Source: UBA11540 sp003445125
Lineage (GTDB): Bacteria; Bacillota; Clostridia; Oscillospirales; Ruminococcaceae
Assembly: GCA_937899435.1 (NCBI GenBank)
Contig: CALBQG010000016.1
Coordinates: forward strand, 1-36,394
Direction: 5' to 3'
DNA length: 36,394 nt
The notes beneath the pieces were generated by a model. That model searched no databases, was not told the origin of the DNA, and worked only from the letters and a program-made list of their open reading frames with translations. Every line of letters starts with the position of its first letter. Positions within the stretch are counted from its first letter, which is position 1. Positions 1 to 7,344 of the stretch are shown one piece after another. A program made the translations under genes and the position numbers.

Positions 1-54
1 TTTCTCTTATTATACCAGAAACGGGAGCATTTTTAAAGTTTTTTGACAAGCTGA

Positions 55-94
55 GGCGCCCGAAGATAAAATCTTCGGGCGCCTTTCGGCTTTT
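55..94 (+). terminator. Strong hairpin, probable intrinsic terminator
   Basis: A perfect 13-bp stem (55-67 with 71-83) has a three-base AAA loop and is followed on the plus strand by a broken T-tract (TTTCGGCTTTT). The tail suits a plus-strand transcript entering from the left. The hairpin also sits just beyond the stop codon of the minus-strand ireB gene and may stop that transcript too, although the minus-strand tail is not T-rich. Confidence 0.7.
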
Positions 95-95
95 G

Positions 96-338
96 TTACC
101 GCAGGTAGCTTTTCACCAGTGTCTGCAACAGTTCATCGCGGTCGATCTTGCGGATCAGGCTGCGCGCATTCCGGTGCGTGGTGATATACGTCGGATCCTC
201 GGACAGAATATACCCGACGATCTGGTTAATCGGATTATATCCCTTTTCCTTCAGCGCATCGTACACTTCCGTCAGAATCTTCTTGATTTCCTTCTCTTTA
301 TCCTCGTACAACGAAAACGCAATCGTCGGTTCCTGCAT
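96..338 (-). CDS. ireB: IreB family regulatory phosphoprotein (UPF0297)
   Basis: A small 80-residue cytosolic protein. The core (KEIKKILTEVYDALKEKGY, then NPINQIVGYILSEDP and a basic RNARSLIRKIDRDEL segment) is the conserved IreB/YrzL pattern, and the length matches the family. In Enterococcus, IreB is a substrate of the Ser/Thr kinase IreK at N-terminal threonines and affects cephalosporin resistance; here one threonine (T5) lies in that region. The open frame extends upstream, but the ATG at 338 has a GGAGGGAT ribosome site and begins exactly where the family does. Its own promoter lies at 373-401. In many Firmicutes the gene precedes ruvX; here a hairpin follows instead. Family identity is firm; the role in this organism is inferred. 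Confidence 0.93.
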   Translation of the reverse strand: MQEPTIAFSLYEDKEKEIKKILTEVYDALKEKGYNPINQIVGYILSEDPTYITTHRNARSLIRKIDRDELLQTLVKSYLR

Positions 339-372
339 CTTCGGATCCCTCCACTCATTATAAATCTCTTTT

Positions 373-401
373 AGTATACCCCATGAACCGTTTTTTTTCA
401 A
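373..401 (-). promoter_or_regulatory. Sigma-A-type promoter of ireB
   Basis: On the minus strand TTGAAA (401-396) is separated by exactly 17 bases from TATACT (378-373). It lies 35 bases upstream of the ireB start and downstream of the preceding gene's stop, so ireB can be transcribed alone. Confidence 0.75.
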
Positions 402-426
402 GGGATTTGACCGAAAAAAATTCGTT

Positions 427-3066
427 TTATCCGATTTTTTCCATTGACATATTATCGATAAGATAACTTTTTTCGGTACCGTCGGCATAACCGACATAGA
501 AGTACATCACCGAAAGTGCGGACGGATTTCCGGAATATTCATACACGTATTCCAGCTTCTGCCATTCGTCCGTCAGCGCCTTGCGCACGCTTTGTCCTCC
601 TTCCGGTCCGTAGCCCGCCGTGATACCCAGTTCAATTTCCGTACTGTTGCAAGCCGCTTCCGCTTTCTTCACCCATGCGGTCAATCGATAGGTTCCGCGT
701 CCGTTCAGGCGAAGCACATCGGCGACATCCTGGTAAATTCCGTTGGCATTTCCCGGAAGATAAGAGGTCGGCGTTACCTTCACGTGCATGGAATAATTGC
801 CTTCCTGCGCGTCCTCGGACAGGTACATCGGCGAGAACCAACGGGTGATCCAATCCCGCGTCATGCCCTGCTCCATATCGCCGTTTTTCAGAAGATTTCC
901 GCCGCGGGAGGGGGATGCTATCCGCACGGTTTTGGTCTTTTCATCATACGTCGCCTTTGTTCCGAACGTCTCCTCAAAGTACGTTAGCGGCACCATCAGG
1001 CGGTCCTCTTTCCGCACATTGCCGTTTTCCGCTCTGACAGTGATTTTCCGATCACCGTTTTTCATCGTCAGTGCATCCTCGGTCTGCTCAATTTCGGTGT
1101 ATCCCAGCACTTTTGCCACTTCTCTGACCGAAACATACACGGTATTGTCCTGCACAAACGGAAGCACTTTTGTCTGCACGGGAAGATCAGCAACATATAC
1201 CTTCGGCGTCACATAGGCGGACAGAACCGTATCTCGGCGTGTTCCCGCCTTTGCAGCCGCGGCATCTGCGCCGTCCCGATCGTGATAAGCATAGCTTTCG
1301 TTTTTTATCTCCTGTTCCAGTGACTGCGCCGTGAAGTGCCGGGTTCCGTTCCAAACATTTTCAAGCGTAATATCAATATTCTCGACAGAAGCGCCGACGC
1401 CCATCAGAGTGCCCGGATTGCCCAGTGCAAAATTCTTCAGCACAAATCGACGCAGGCGCGTATTGCCCGCTTCAAATCCGAACAGCGTATAGTGGTCATC
1501 GACGTCCTCGGCACAGATATTCTCCGTCACGGTATCCGAAATCTTTTCATCCTCGGCGGGCACCATTTTGAACATTCTTCCCGCTCGGAACACATCCACA
1601 TTGCGGAATACCACCGGTTCATCGGACAGGCAGACGGTGAAAATACCGTAATCCGAACCGACCAGGCAGTTTTCCACCAGGTTTTCCCCGTGACAGTCGC
1701 CGCCGACCACGAACACGTCATCCGACACGTGCCAGAAGCTGTTCGTGACGCGAATATCGCGGTTTCCTCCCCACCAGGAGAGTCCGTCGGTGGAAATCTG
1801 ATTGGAAAGCACCTTGATCCGATCGATCGTCACGCGGCTGCATCCCGTCATGGTGATATTGAACGTATGGGCGTCCAAAAATTTCACATCCCGAATGCTC
1901 AGGTCACTGCCCTGCATATCGCACATGTATCTGACTTCTCCGATCGGAGTGCGGTTCGGGCTTGGCTCCAGAAGCGACCCGTGTCCGCAGATGCGGATAT
2001 TCTTTCCGCGCATACTCACGCGTGCCGCCACCACTGCACCGGGCGCAAGGTACAATGTCTGTCCGTCGGTGAGGTTGAGTTCCCCGCCTTCGACTTCATG
2101 ATAGCCTGCATCGAACCACAGCACGCCGCCGCTTGTCCGATCGGGAAGGTCGTCCTCATACTCGCGTTTTTCGGCAAAAATCGCCAGCAGCGTGTCTTTG
2201 TTGCCGTTGACCTTTACCATGGTATTCTGCAGTTCGGTGACCGTAAAGGTAATCACATTGCCGTTGACTGCGGACGGAATTTCTTTGGATGCGGGAATAA
2301 TGCTGTAACGGTCGAAATCCATATTTACCGTTACTTCCACCGTCACGGGTTCTCCCGAAAACGCAAACTCGCAGAAGCGGCGGTGCTGATCACCGTTATA
2401 AACGTTGCTGAAATAGTTGCTCCCCAGCACCTTATCATACACGGGAAGCTCGTAGGTCACTTCGCCCTGGGTCACGCGCACGGTATAGTCATAATTCCGC
2501 GGCATGATCTCCTCGGGATATTCCGGATATTTTTCAAGCACGGACTGCGCATAGAATTCTTCCGCTGTTAAAAAGTGCTGCTTATAATCAAAATTTTTCG
2601 GCACCGTGATCACGTCCCTTTTCGTCAATTCTTTGGTTTCCCATCGGCATTGCAGAAACGTTTCCAAAAAGTAGTCATAGGCTTTTTTCAGGGCTTTATC
2701 ACTGCCGCCAGTGATCACCAATTTACCGTCCTTCTGCCCGACATACCACTCGTTTTGCGCCAAGCCGTCATTCGCACCGCGGGCAGACCCGACTCTTATT
2801 TCACAGGCGTTTTCTTCCTTGGTGTCATTGATCAGTTTCACTCCGACACCGGTGCTGCCTTCCAGTTTGCTTTTCAGATCGATTGCCACATCGGTCTCGT
2901 AATTGCTGCCTTCTTTTCTTCTGACAATGACATACGCGGTCACCCCGTCGGCAATCAGATTCACCTTCGGTCCGTCAAGCGGGTCTTTTTCTCCGCCGTG
3001 ACTGCACCCGCACAGGCACCCGACCGTCATGAGCATCGCAAGCAACCGACAAAATCGTCGTTCCAT
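427..3066 (-). CDS. Secreted lipoprotein with pectin-lyase-fold (GH28-like) beta-helix, copper-amine-oxidase-like domain and C-terminal CBM
   Basis: An 879-residue surface protein. A lipoprotein signal ends in the lipobox LCGC with the lipidated cysteine at residue 21. Residues about 35-140 resemble the N-terminal domain of alpha-glucuronidase-type enzymes (ending KLVITGGSDKALKKAYDYFLE). Residues about 320-600 form a right-handed beta-helix: TLYLAPGAVV opens it, and GLSWWGGNRDIRVTNSFW followed by HVSDDVF recalls the polygalacturonase/dextranase core with its paired aspartates. Residues about 620-718 are a copper-amine-oxidase N-terminal-like module (VYVSVREVAKVLGY, MVPLTYFEE). Residues about 722-879 begin NLLKNGDME and look like a CBM4/9/22-type sandwich. 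It probably attacks a plant or host polysaccharide outside the cell; linkage and substrate are unknown. The ATG at 3066 has GGAGGGAT upstream and a good promoter. It appears monocistronic. Confidence 0.8.
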   Translation of the reverse strand: MERRFCRLLAMLMTVGCLCGCSHGGEKDPLDGPKVNLIADGVTAYVIVRRKEGSNYETDVAIDLKSKLEGSTGVGVKLINDTKEENACEIRVGSARGANDGLAQNEWYVGQKDGKLVITGGSDKALKKAYDYFLETFLQCRWETKELTKRDVITVPKNFDYKQHFLTAEEFYAQSVLEKYPEYPEEIMPRNYDYTVRVTQGEVTYELPVYDKVLGSNYFSNVYNGDQHRRFCEFAFSGEPVTVEVTVNMDFDRYSIIPASKEIPSAVNGNVITFTVTELQNTMVKVNGNKDTLLAIFAEKREYEDDLPDRTSGGVLWFDAGYHEVEGGELNLTDGQTLYLAPGAVVAARVSMRGKNIRICGHGSLLEPSPNRTPIGEVRYMCDMQGSDLSIRDVKFLDAHTFNITMTGCSRVTIDRIKVLSNQISTDGLSWWGGNRDIRVTNSFWHVSDDVFVVGGDCHGENLVENCLVGSDYGIFTVCLSDEPVVFRNVDVFRAGRMFKMVPAEDEKISDTVTENICAEDVDDHYTLFGFEAGNTRLRRFVLKNFALGNPGTLMGVGASVENIDITLENVWNGTRHFTAQSLEQEIKNESYAYHDRDGADAAAAKAGTRRDTVLSAYVTPKVYVADLPVQTKVLPFVQDNTVYVSVREVAKVLGYTEIEQTEDALTMKNGDRKITVRAENGNVRKEDRLMVPLTYFEETFGTKATYDEKTKTVRIASPSRGGNLLKNGDMEQGMTRDWITRWFSPMYLSEDAQEGNYSMHVKVTPTSYLPGNANGIYQDVADVLRLNGRGTYRLTAWVKKAEAACNSTEIELGITAGYGPEGGQSVRKALTDEWQKLEYVYEYSGNPSALSVMYFYVGYADGTEKSYLIDNMSMEKIG

Positions 3067-3096
3067 CTTATCCCTCCGAACACAGAAATTACTTTC

Positions 3097-3125
3097 ATTA
3101 TAAATAATTGCGTTTGCAGTTGCAA
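3097..3125 (-). promoter_or_regulatory. Promoter of the beta-helix lipoprotein gene
   Basis: On the minus strand TTGCAA (3125-3120), a 17-base spacer and TATAAT (3102-3097) stand 31 bases upstream of the ATG. Confidence 0.75.
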
Positions 3126-3130
3126 GCGAA

Positions 3131-3171
3131 AAGACAAAAATAGCTGATTTTTTGAAAAATCAGCTATTTTT
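3131..3171 (-). terminator. Intrinsic terminator of folT
   Basis: A long A/T-flanked inverted repeat (AAAAATAGCTGATTTTT and its complement, 3136-3171) overlaps the folT stop codon and ends in TTTTTGT on the minus strand. It separates folT from the downstream lipoprotein promoter. Confidence 0.8.
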
Positions 3172-3693
3172 GGTTATTCTTTTCATTCCGTTCAACACGG
3201 CATACAGGATGGCGGTTTCAATCAGTGTCACCGGAATTTTCACCAGCCGTGCGCTGACCGTCGCCCAGAACGGCGTCCCGAACGACACCGACAGCACCAG
3301 TGGCATCAGAAGCATCGTAACCAGCAAAAACCGCACCGTCTGCGCAAGAAGCACCCGCCAAAGGCTGAGTCTCGGGCATCGATAAAAAAATACACCGTAC
3401 AAAAAAGCGTTGATCGCCGCACACACCGAAATGCCCAAAATGATTCCGCCGCTTTTCGGAAACAGCACCGTGGACAGCACGTCAATCATTCCGCCGCACA
3501 ATGCCGCCGGGATCGGTCCGTACAGCATCCCGACGATTGCCGTCGGTACAAAGGAAAACTTGATCATCAGCAGGTCGTTGATCGGCACGGTGAACGCCAA
3601 ATGCAGCACCACTCCAAGTGCCGTCATCATCGCCGTGACCACCAGCGCCTTCGCGCTTTTCAATTCTTTACAGGACGCAAAAATTTTTGACAT
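3160..3693 (-). CDS. folT: Folate-family ECF transporter S component (FolT)
   Basis: A 177-residue integral membrane protein, the substrate-binding subunit of a group II energy-coupling-factor transporter. It has about six hydrophobic segments, an N-terminal cytosolic helix (SCKELKSAKALVVTAMMTAL) and FolT-like motifs (GPIPAALCGGMIDVL, SGGIILGISVCAAINAFLYG, ARLVKIPVTLIETAILYAVL). The shared ECF ATPases and EcfT are not in this window, which is normal for group II S components. A GTG eight codons upstream keeps the frame open, but the ATG at 3693 follows directly after a terminator-like hairpin whose 3' arm carries the ribosome site, so this start is preferred. It lies downstream of purA with a THF-riboswitch-like leader between them, which supports folate as the substrate; purine synthesis consumes 10-formyl-THF. 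No change of function is seen. Confidence 0.86.
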   Translation of the reverse strand: MSKIFASCKELKSAKALVVTAMMTALGVVLHLAFTVPINDLLMIKFSFVPTAIVGMLYGPIPAALCGGMIDVLSTVLFPKSGGIILGISVCAAINAFLYGVFFYRCPRLSLWRVLLAQTVRFLLVTMLLMPLVLSVSFGTPFWATVSARLVKIPVTLIETAILYAVLNGMKRITKNS

Positions 3694-3743
3694 AATAAAA
3701 AGCACCTTCCTTTCCACTGTTCACAGGAAGGTGCTTTTCACCT
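3694..3743 (-). promoter_or_regulatory. Terminator/ribosome-site hairpin of the folT leader (expression platform)
   Basis: On the minus strand an 11-bp stem (3735-3725 with 3711-3701) is followed immediately by TTTTATT and then the folT ATG. The 3' arm contains the purine-rich GGAAGG that would serve as ribosome site. A short competing hairpin, AGGTG with CACCT (3743-3739 with 3733-3729), uses the 5' arm of the terminator. It looks like a riboswitch output that can stop transcription and hide the ribosome site. Confidence 0.7.
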
Positions 3744-3754
3744 ATCGTTATGAT

Positions 3755-3863
3755 ACAGCGGGATGCGGAAAAAGAACCGTCGTTTTTCACTGTTCGTCCG
3801 CAGAGCAACTCCCCGTCTCTGCGGCACTGTGCCTTTCGGCTTACGCTCTTTTCCCTACTCTGT
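3755..3863 (-). promoter_or_regulatory. THF riboswitch-like aptamer upstream of folT
   Basis: Read on the minus strand, P1 is ACAG (3863-3860) with CTGT (3758-3755). It is followed by GAGTAG, P2 (GGAAAAGA with TCTTTTTCC), GCGTAAG, a P3 hairpin CCGCAGAG/CTCTGCGG (3824-3817 with 3805-3798), CGGT and GCATCCCG. The loop of P3 contains GGGA, which can pair with TCCC in the P2/P1 junction, as in the known L3-J2/1 pseudoknot. These elements and their order follow my memory of the THF-I consensus. An extra GCC-GAAA-GGC hairpin and a weak distal arm are deviations. It starts nine bases after the purA stop. It was recognised by eye, not with a covariance model. Confidence 0.66.
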
Positions 3864-3871
3864 TAACTGAC

Positions 3872-5146
3872 TTATCGAACCAGATTCTGCTCTCTGGAAG
3901 GACCGACGCCTACCATTTTGATCGGGCATCCGCACAGTTCTTCCAGGCGGGCAATATACCGCTTGCAGGCCTCCGGAAGTTCCTCATAGCTGCGGCAAGC
4001 GCTGATATCCTCATTGAAGCCCTCGATTTCCTCGTACACCGGCTCACAATCCGCAAGCATTTCCAGCGTAGCGGGATAGTTTTCCGTTACCGTGCCGTCC
4101 GGATACCGATACGCCACACAAACCTTCAATTTACCGATTCCCGACAATGTATCCAGCTTATTGATTGCCAAGCCCGTCAAGCCGTTGACGCGCACGGCAT
4201 GACGCAGAATCACCGAATCAAACCAACCGGTACGGCGCGGACGTCCCGTCGTCGTGCCGAACTCATGTCCGCGCTGACGGATTTCCTCGCCCTTTTCATC
4301 CAGCAGCTCGGTCGGGAACGGTCCTTTTCCGACACGCGTAGTGTAGGATTTTGCCACACCGATGATCTCGCCGACCACCGTCGGTCCAACGCCGCATCCG
4401 ATCACGGCACCGCCTGCCACCGGGTGAGACGAGGTGACATACGGATAGGTTCCGACATCGATATCCAGCAAAGTCCCCTGCGCGCCCTCGAACAGGACAT
4501 TCTTGCCCGCCTTGCACGCCTCAAACGCCAGCACCGACGCATCGTCCGCGTACTTTTTCAGGCGCTCGCCGTAAGCGGTATACTCGCGGATGATCGCCTC
4601 GACATCCAGTTCTTCCTGCCCGTAAACATTCTTGAGAATCTTATTCTTCAATTCGCCAACGGCTCTTGCCTTTTCCGCAAAAAGTTCCGGATGAATCAGA
4701 TCGTACATGCGCAGTCCGCAGCGCTCCGCTTTGTCCATATAGCACGGTCCGATTCCGCATTTCGTCGTGCCGATATCGCTCTTTCCGCGATAGGCTTCCG
4801 ACGCGCCGTCCAGGGCAATATGCCACGGCATAATGATATGTGCGCGCAGATCGATCCGCAGATTGTCACAGGTCACTCCGCGTGCCTGCAAGCCTTCGAT
4901 TTCTTTCAGCAGCACCTTGGGATCCACAACCACGCCGCAGCCGATCAGGCACAGCGTTTCGGGATACAGAATACCGGACGGAATCAGGTGCAGTTTATAC
5001 ACCTCTCCGCGATACTCCACGGTATGTCCCGCGTTATTTCCACCTTGTGAACGAATGACTACATCCGCCTGTGACGCGAGAATATCAATGATCTTTCCTT
5101 TTCCTTCATCGCCCCACTGGACACCGACGACAACTTTTGCCGGCAT
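3872..5146 (-). CDS. purA: Adenylosuccinate synthetase
   Basis: A 424-residue cytosolic enzyme that joins IMP and aspartate using GTP to make adenylosuccinate, the first committed step to AMP. The N-terminus has the family P-loop QWGDEGKGK with catalytic Asp13, and GGNNAGHT provides His41. STTTRVGKGPFPTEL-like and GTTTGRPRRTGWFD segments and the C-terminal KMVGVGPSREQ are also present, and the length is standard. An in-frame GTG two codons upstream could be read as a start, but the ATG at 5146 sits seven bases after GGAGG and gives the usual MPAKVVVG opening. Its promoter is at 5244-5271. The folT gene follows on the same strand after a riboswitch-like leader, so read-through from purA could supply the folT transcript. 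Confidence 0.97.
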   Translation of the reverse strand: MPAKVVVGVQWGDEGKGKIIDILASQADVVIRSQGGNNAGHTVEYRGEVYKLHLIPSGILYPETLCLIGCGVVVDPKVLLKEIEGLQARGVTCDNLRIDLRAHIIMPWHIALDGASEAYRGKSDIGTTKCGIGPCYMDKAERCGLRMYDLIHPELFAEKARAVGELKNKILKNVYGQEELDVEAIIREYTAYGERLKKYADDASVLAFEACKAGKNVLFEGAQGTLLDIDVGTYPYVTSSHPVAGGAVIGCGVGPTVVGEIIGVAKSYTTRVGKGPFPTELLDEKGEEIRQRGHEFGTTTGRPRRTGWFDSVILRHAVRVNGLTGLAINKLDTLSGIGKLKVCVAYRYPDGTVTENYPATLEMLADCEPVYEEIEGFNEDISACRSYEELPEACKRYIARLEELCGCPIKMVGVGPSREQNLVR

Positions 5147-5243
5147 ATGCACGCCTCCATTACTGATTTTTATTTACAAAATATAAAATTTTGACAAAAT
5201 TATACAATTTGTAGTGAATTTTCCTTCTTTTCACAACATTACA

Positions 5244-5271
5244 AGTATACCATGTTTACCGCTAAAGTCAA
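5244..5271 (-). promoter_or_regulatory. Promoter of purA
   Basis: On the minus strand TTGACT (5271-5266), a 16-base spacer and TATACT (5249-5244), with TGG before the -10 giving an extended -10. The A/T-rich untranslated leader is about 90 bases. No riboswitch fold was recognised in it. Confidence 0.7.
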
Positions 5272-5275
5272 TCCC

Positions 5276-5312
5276 TTCGCGCAAAAAAGAGGTGCGGTTT
5301 CCCGCACCTCTT
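5276..5312 (-). terminator. Intrinsic terminator of the eight-gene transporter operon
   Basis: An 11-bp stem (5312-5302 with 5297-5287, loop of four) is followed on the minus strand by TTTTTTGC. It starts five bases after the stop of the last permease gene. Confidence 0.88.
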
Positions 5313-5316
5313 CGGA

Positions 5317-6363
5317 TTAACCGACAATACCCGAACGCTCGATACTTTCCGTAAACTGTCTTTGGAAGATCATATACAGAATCAGCATCGGCAGAATCGA
5401 AAGCAGAGCTCCTGCCTGCACATACGTCGATGTCTGCAGCGGATCGCTGGATTCGGCAACCTCCGCCAGACCGCTGCTCTTGAGTCCTGCCAGCATGGTG
5501 GAAATCGTCGGAACGTTATTGATGAACATCGAAGAGTTGAAATAATCGTTCCAATACCAAACCAGCGAGAACAGGAACACCGTGACGAACACTGCCGTGG
5601 CGTTCGGAAGCATGACCTTCCAGAAAGTGCGGAACTTTCCGCATCCGTCAATCCACGCCGCTTCCTCCAATTCCTTCGGCAAGCCGCGGAAGAACTGGCG
5701 ATAGATGAAGATATACAGTCCGGAACGGATGCCCATGCCGAACAGCGCCGGCAAATAGAACACTAGGTTACTGTTGAGCAGGCTCAGATACACCGGAGAG
5801 AAGCTCTCTCCGCCGATCAGTCCGCCCAGCCAGTTATACACATCCAAGATACCGAACAGGCTGAAGTTACGATAGGTACCGTACAGGGAAATTAGAATCG
5901 TCTGCGACGGCACGATGATCGTCATGATCACCAGTCCGAACATCAAGCCCTTGCCCTTAAATTTGAACCGTGCAAAGCCGTAGCCGACAACAGCGCACAC
6001 AAACACCTGAATAATCGAGCTGACGACATCCAGCGTGATCGTATTCCACAAGCTCTGCCAGTATTTCAGCGCTTTGATCGCTCCCTGGATATTCTGCATG
6101 GTGAAATGACGCGGAATCCAAATGACCGACGGGTCGTACATATCCGAAATCGTACGGAACGACATACTGATCATGTACAGAATCGGGTACAGCAGGACGA
6201 ACGACATACCCACAATGATGAAGGTTCTGAACAGCACCCACACAAAGCGAATCAGCGCCTGCGCGATAATCCGAAGGCGGATTTTGCGCCGCTCGGCATC
6301 CTTGAAGTCCTCCACAATCACGGAGAAACGGTGCGAGAGTTTTTTGCTTTCTGCTTTTTCCAT
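5317..6363 (-). CDS. Carbohydrate ABC transporter permease, MalG type (second pair)
   Basis: A 348-residue inner-membrane permease of the CUT1 sugar-transporter group. About six membrane segments are visible, beginning with FIIVGMSFVLLYPILYMISM near residue 55. The cytoplasmic EAA loop, which docks the ATPase, reads ELEEAAWIDGCGKFRTFWKV near residue 240. The N-terminal 40 residues are charged and cytosolic. A periplasm-side loop (LGGLIGGESFSPVYLSLLNSN) is longer than usual in MalG proteins. The ATG at 6363 has GGAGGAG upstream. It is the last gene of the operon, 13 bases after its partner permease, with a terminator directly behind it. No ATPase gene is nearby, so a shared MsmX-type ATPase elsewhere is the likely energy source (inference). 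Confidence 0.9.
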   Translation of the reverse strand: MEKAESKKLSHRFSVIVEDFKDAERRKIRLRIIAQALIRFVWVLFRTFIIVGMSFVLLYPILYMISMSFRTISDMYDPSVIWIPRHFTMQNIQGAIKALKYWQSLWNTITLDVVSSIIQVFVCAVVGYGFARFKFKGKGLMFGLVIMTIIVPSQTILISLYGTYRNFSLFGILDVYNWLGGLIGGESFSPVYLSLLNSNLVFYLPALFGMGIRSGLYIFIYRQFFRGLPKELEEAAWIDGCGKFRTFWKVMLPNATAVFVTVFLFSLVWYWNDYFNSSMFINNVPTISTMLAGLKSSGLAEVAESSDPLQTSTYVQAGALLSILPMLILYMIFQRQFTESIERSGIVG

Positions 6364-6376
6364 GACGCTCTCCTCC

Positions 6377-7342
6377 TTATTCTCCGATATAGAATGTAAA
6401 CTTCGACAGGATCCAGTTGATCAAACCGATGATTATCAGGATGCAGATGAAGAAAATCCACGCGACCGCGGAGCTGTATCCGTAACGCATCTCTTTAAAG
6501 CCCAACTGGTAAATGTACTGAATTACACTGTTGTTATAATCCGTGAACGAATCCACAATCGAATAGGTGACATTGATGACGATCTGAGGGGTGATCATCG
6601 GGAAGGTGATCTTCCAGAAGATTTCCCAGCCGGTGGCACCCTCTACCTTTGCTGCTTCATACAACTGACCGGGAATACTCTGCAAGCCTGCCAAAAACAG
6701 CAGAATCTGCACGCCGGATTTCCATGTGATATTGAAGATATTGTCCGCAATCGTTACGAACAGTTTCACCATATCATCACTGAATCCGCTGTTGACCAGA
6801 ATCGTTTTGATACTTCCGACCGAGAACATACTCGCCGTCGCACCGCCGGATTCGACCTGCTGCTGTGCATACTGGTCGCCGTTGATGATGCTGATGATGA
6901 TACCGGAAGTGACGATAACCGGAAGGAAGAAGATTGCACGCGCAAACACTCTTCCGCGGAATTTCTGGTTCAGAAGCAGGGCAATGAACATACTGAAGAT
7001 GACAATGACCGGCACCTGCCATGCGATATCCGTCAGTGAGGTTTTCAATTTCGGAAGGAAGTTGTTATCGCCGCGGAACGCATACACATAGTTTTCAAAA
7101 TTGTTCCAGGTCGTCTCTGCGCCGCCAAGCACGAATTCCACGTCGCAAAGGCTGTACCAGAAGGATTTGATCAACGGAATGATGAAGAACATACACACAC
7201 CGAAGATGAACGGGGCAATAAACAGCCAACCGGCTCTCGCCTCCTGCTGACGCAGGTTCAGCGATTTCACCTTTTTTGGCGCTTTTGCGGGCTTTTCGGC
7301 TTTGGTTGCCGCTACATTCTGTGCCACAGTTTCGGTAGCCAT
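6377..7342 (-). CDS. Carbohydrate ABC transporter permease, MalF/UgpA type (second pair)
   Basis: A 321-residue membrane protein of the CUT1 permease family. A basic Ala/Lys-rich cytosolic N-terminus is followed by about six membrane segments (first WLFIAPFIFGVCMFFIIPLI) and the EAA loop QLYEAAKVEGATGWEIFWKI near residue 230. A TTG two codons upstream could start a slightly longer form, but the ATG at 7342 has AAGGAGG eight bases before it and is preferred. It begins two bases after the DUF5696 gene's stop, so the two are probably translationally linked. It should form a heterodimer with the permease encoded just downstream, distinct from the first permease pair in the same operon. Confidence 0.9.
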   Translation of the reverse strand: MATETVAQNVAATKAEKPAKAPKKVKSLNLRQQEARAGWLFIAPFIFGVCMFFIIPLIKSFWYSLCDVEFVLGGAETTWNNFENYVYAFRGDNNFLPKLKTSLTDIAWQVPVIVIFSMFIALLLNQKFRGRVFARAIFFLPVIVTSGIIISIINGDQYAQQQVESGGATASMFSVGSIKTILVNSGFSDDMVKLFVTIADNIFNITWKSGVQILLFLAGLQSIPGQLYEAAKVEGATGWEIFWKITFPMITPQIVINVTYSIVDSFTDYNNSVIQYIYQLGFKEMRYGYSSAVAWIFFICILIIIGLINWILSKFTFYIGE

Positions 7343-7344
7343 GA

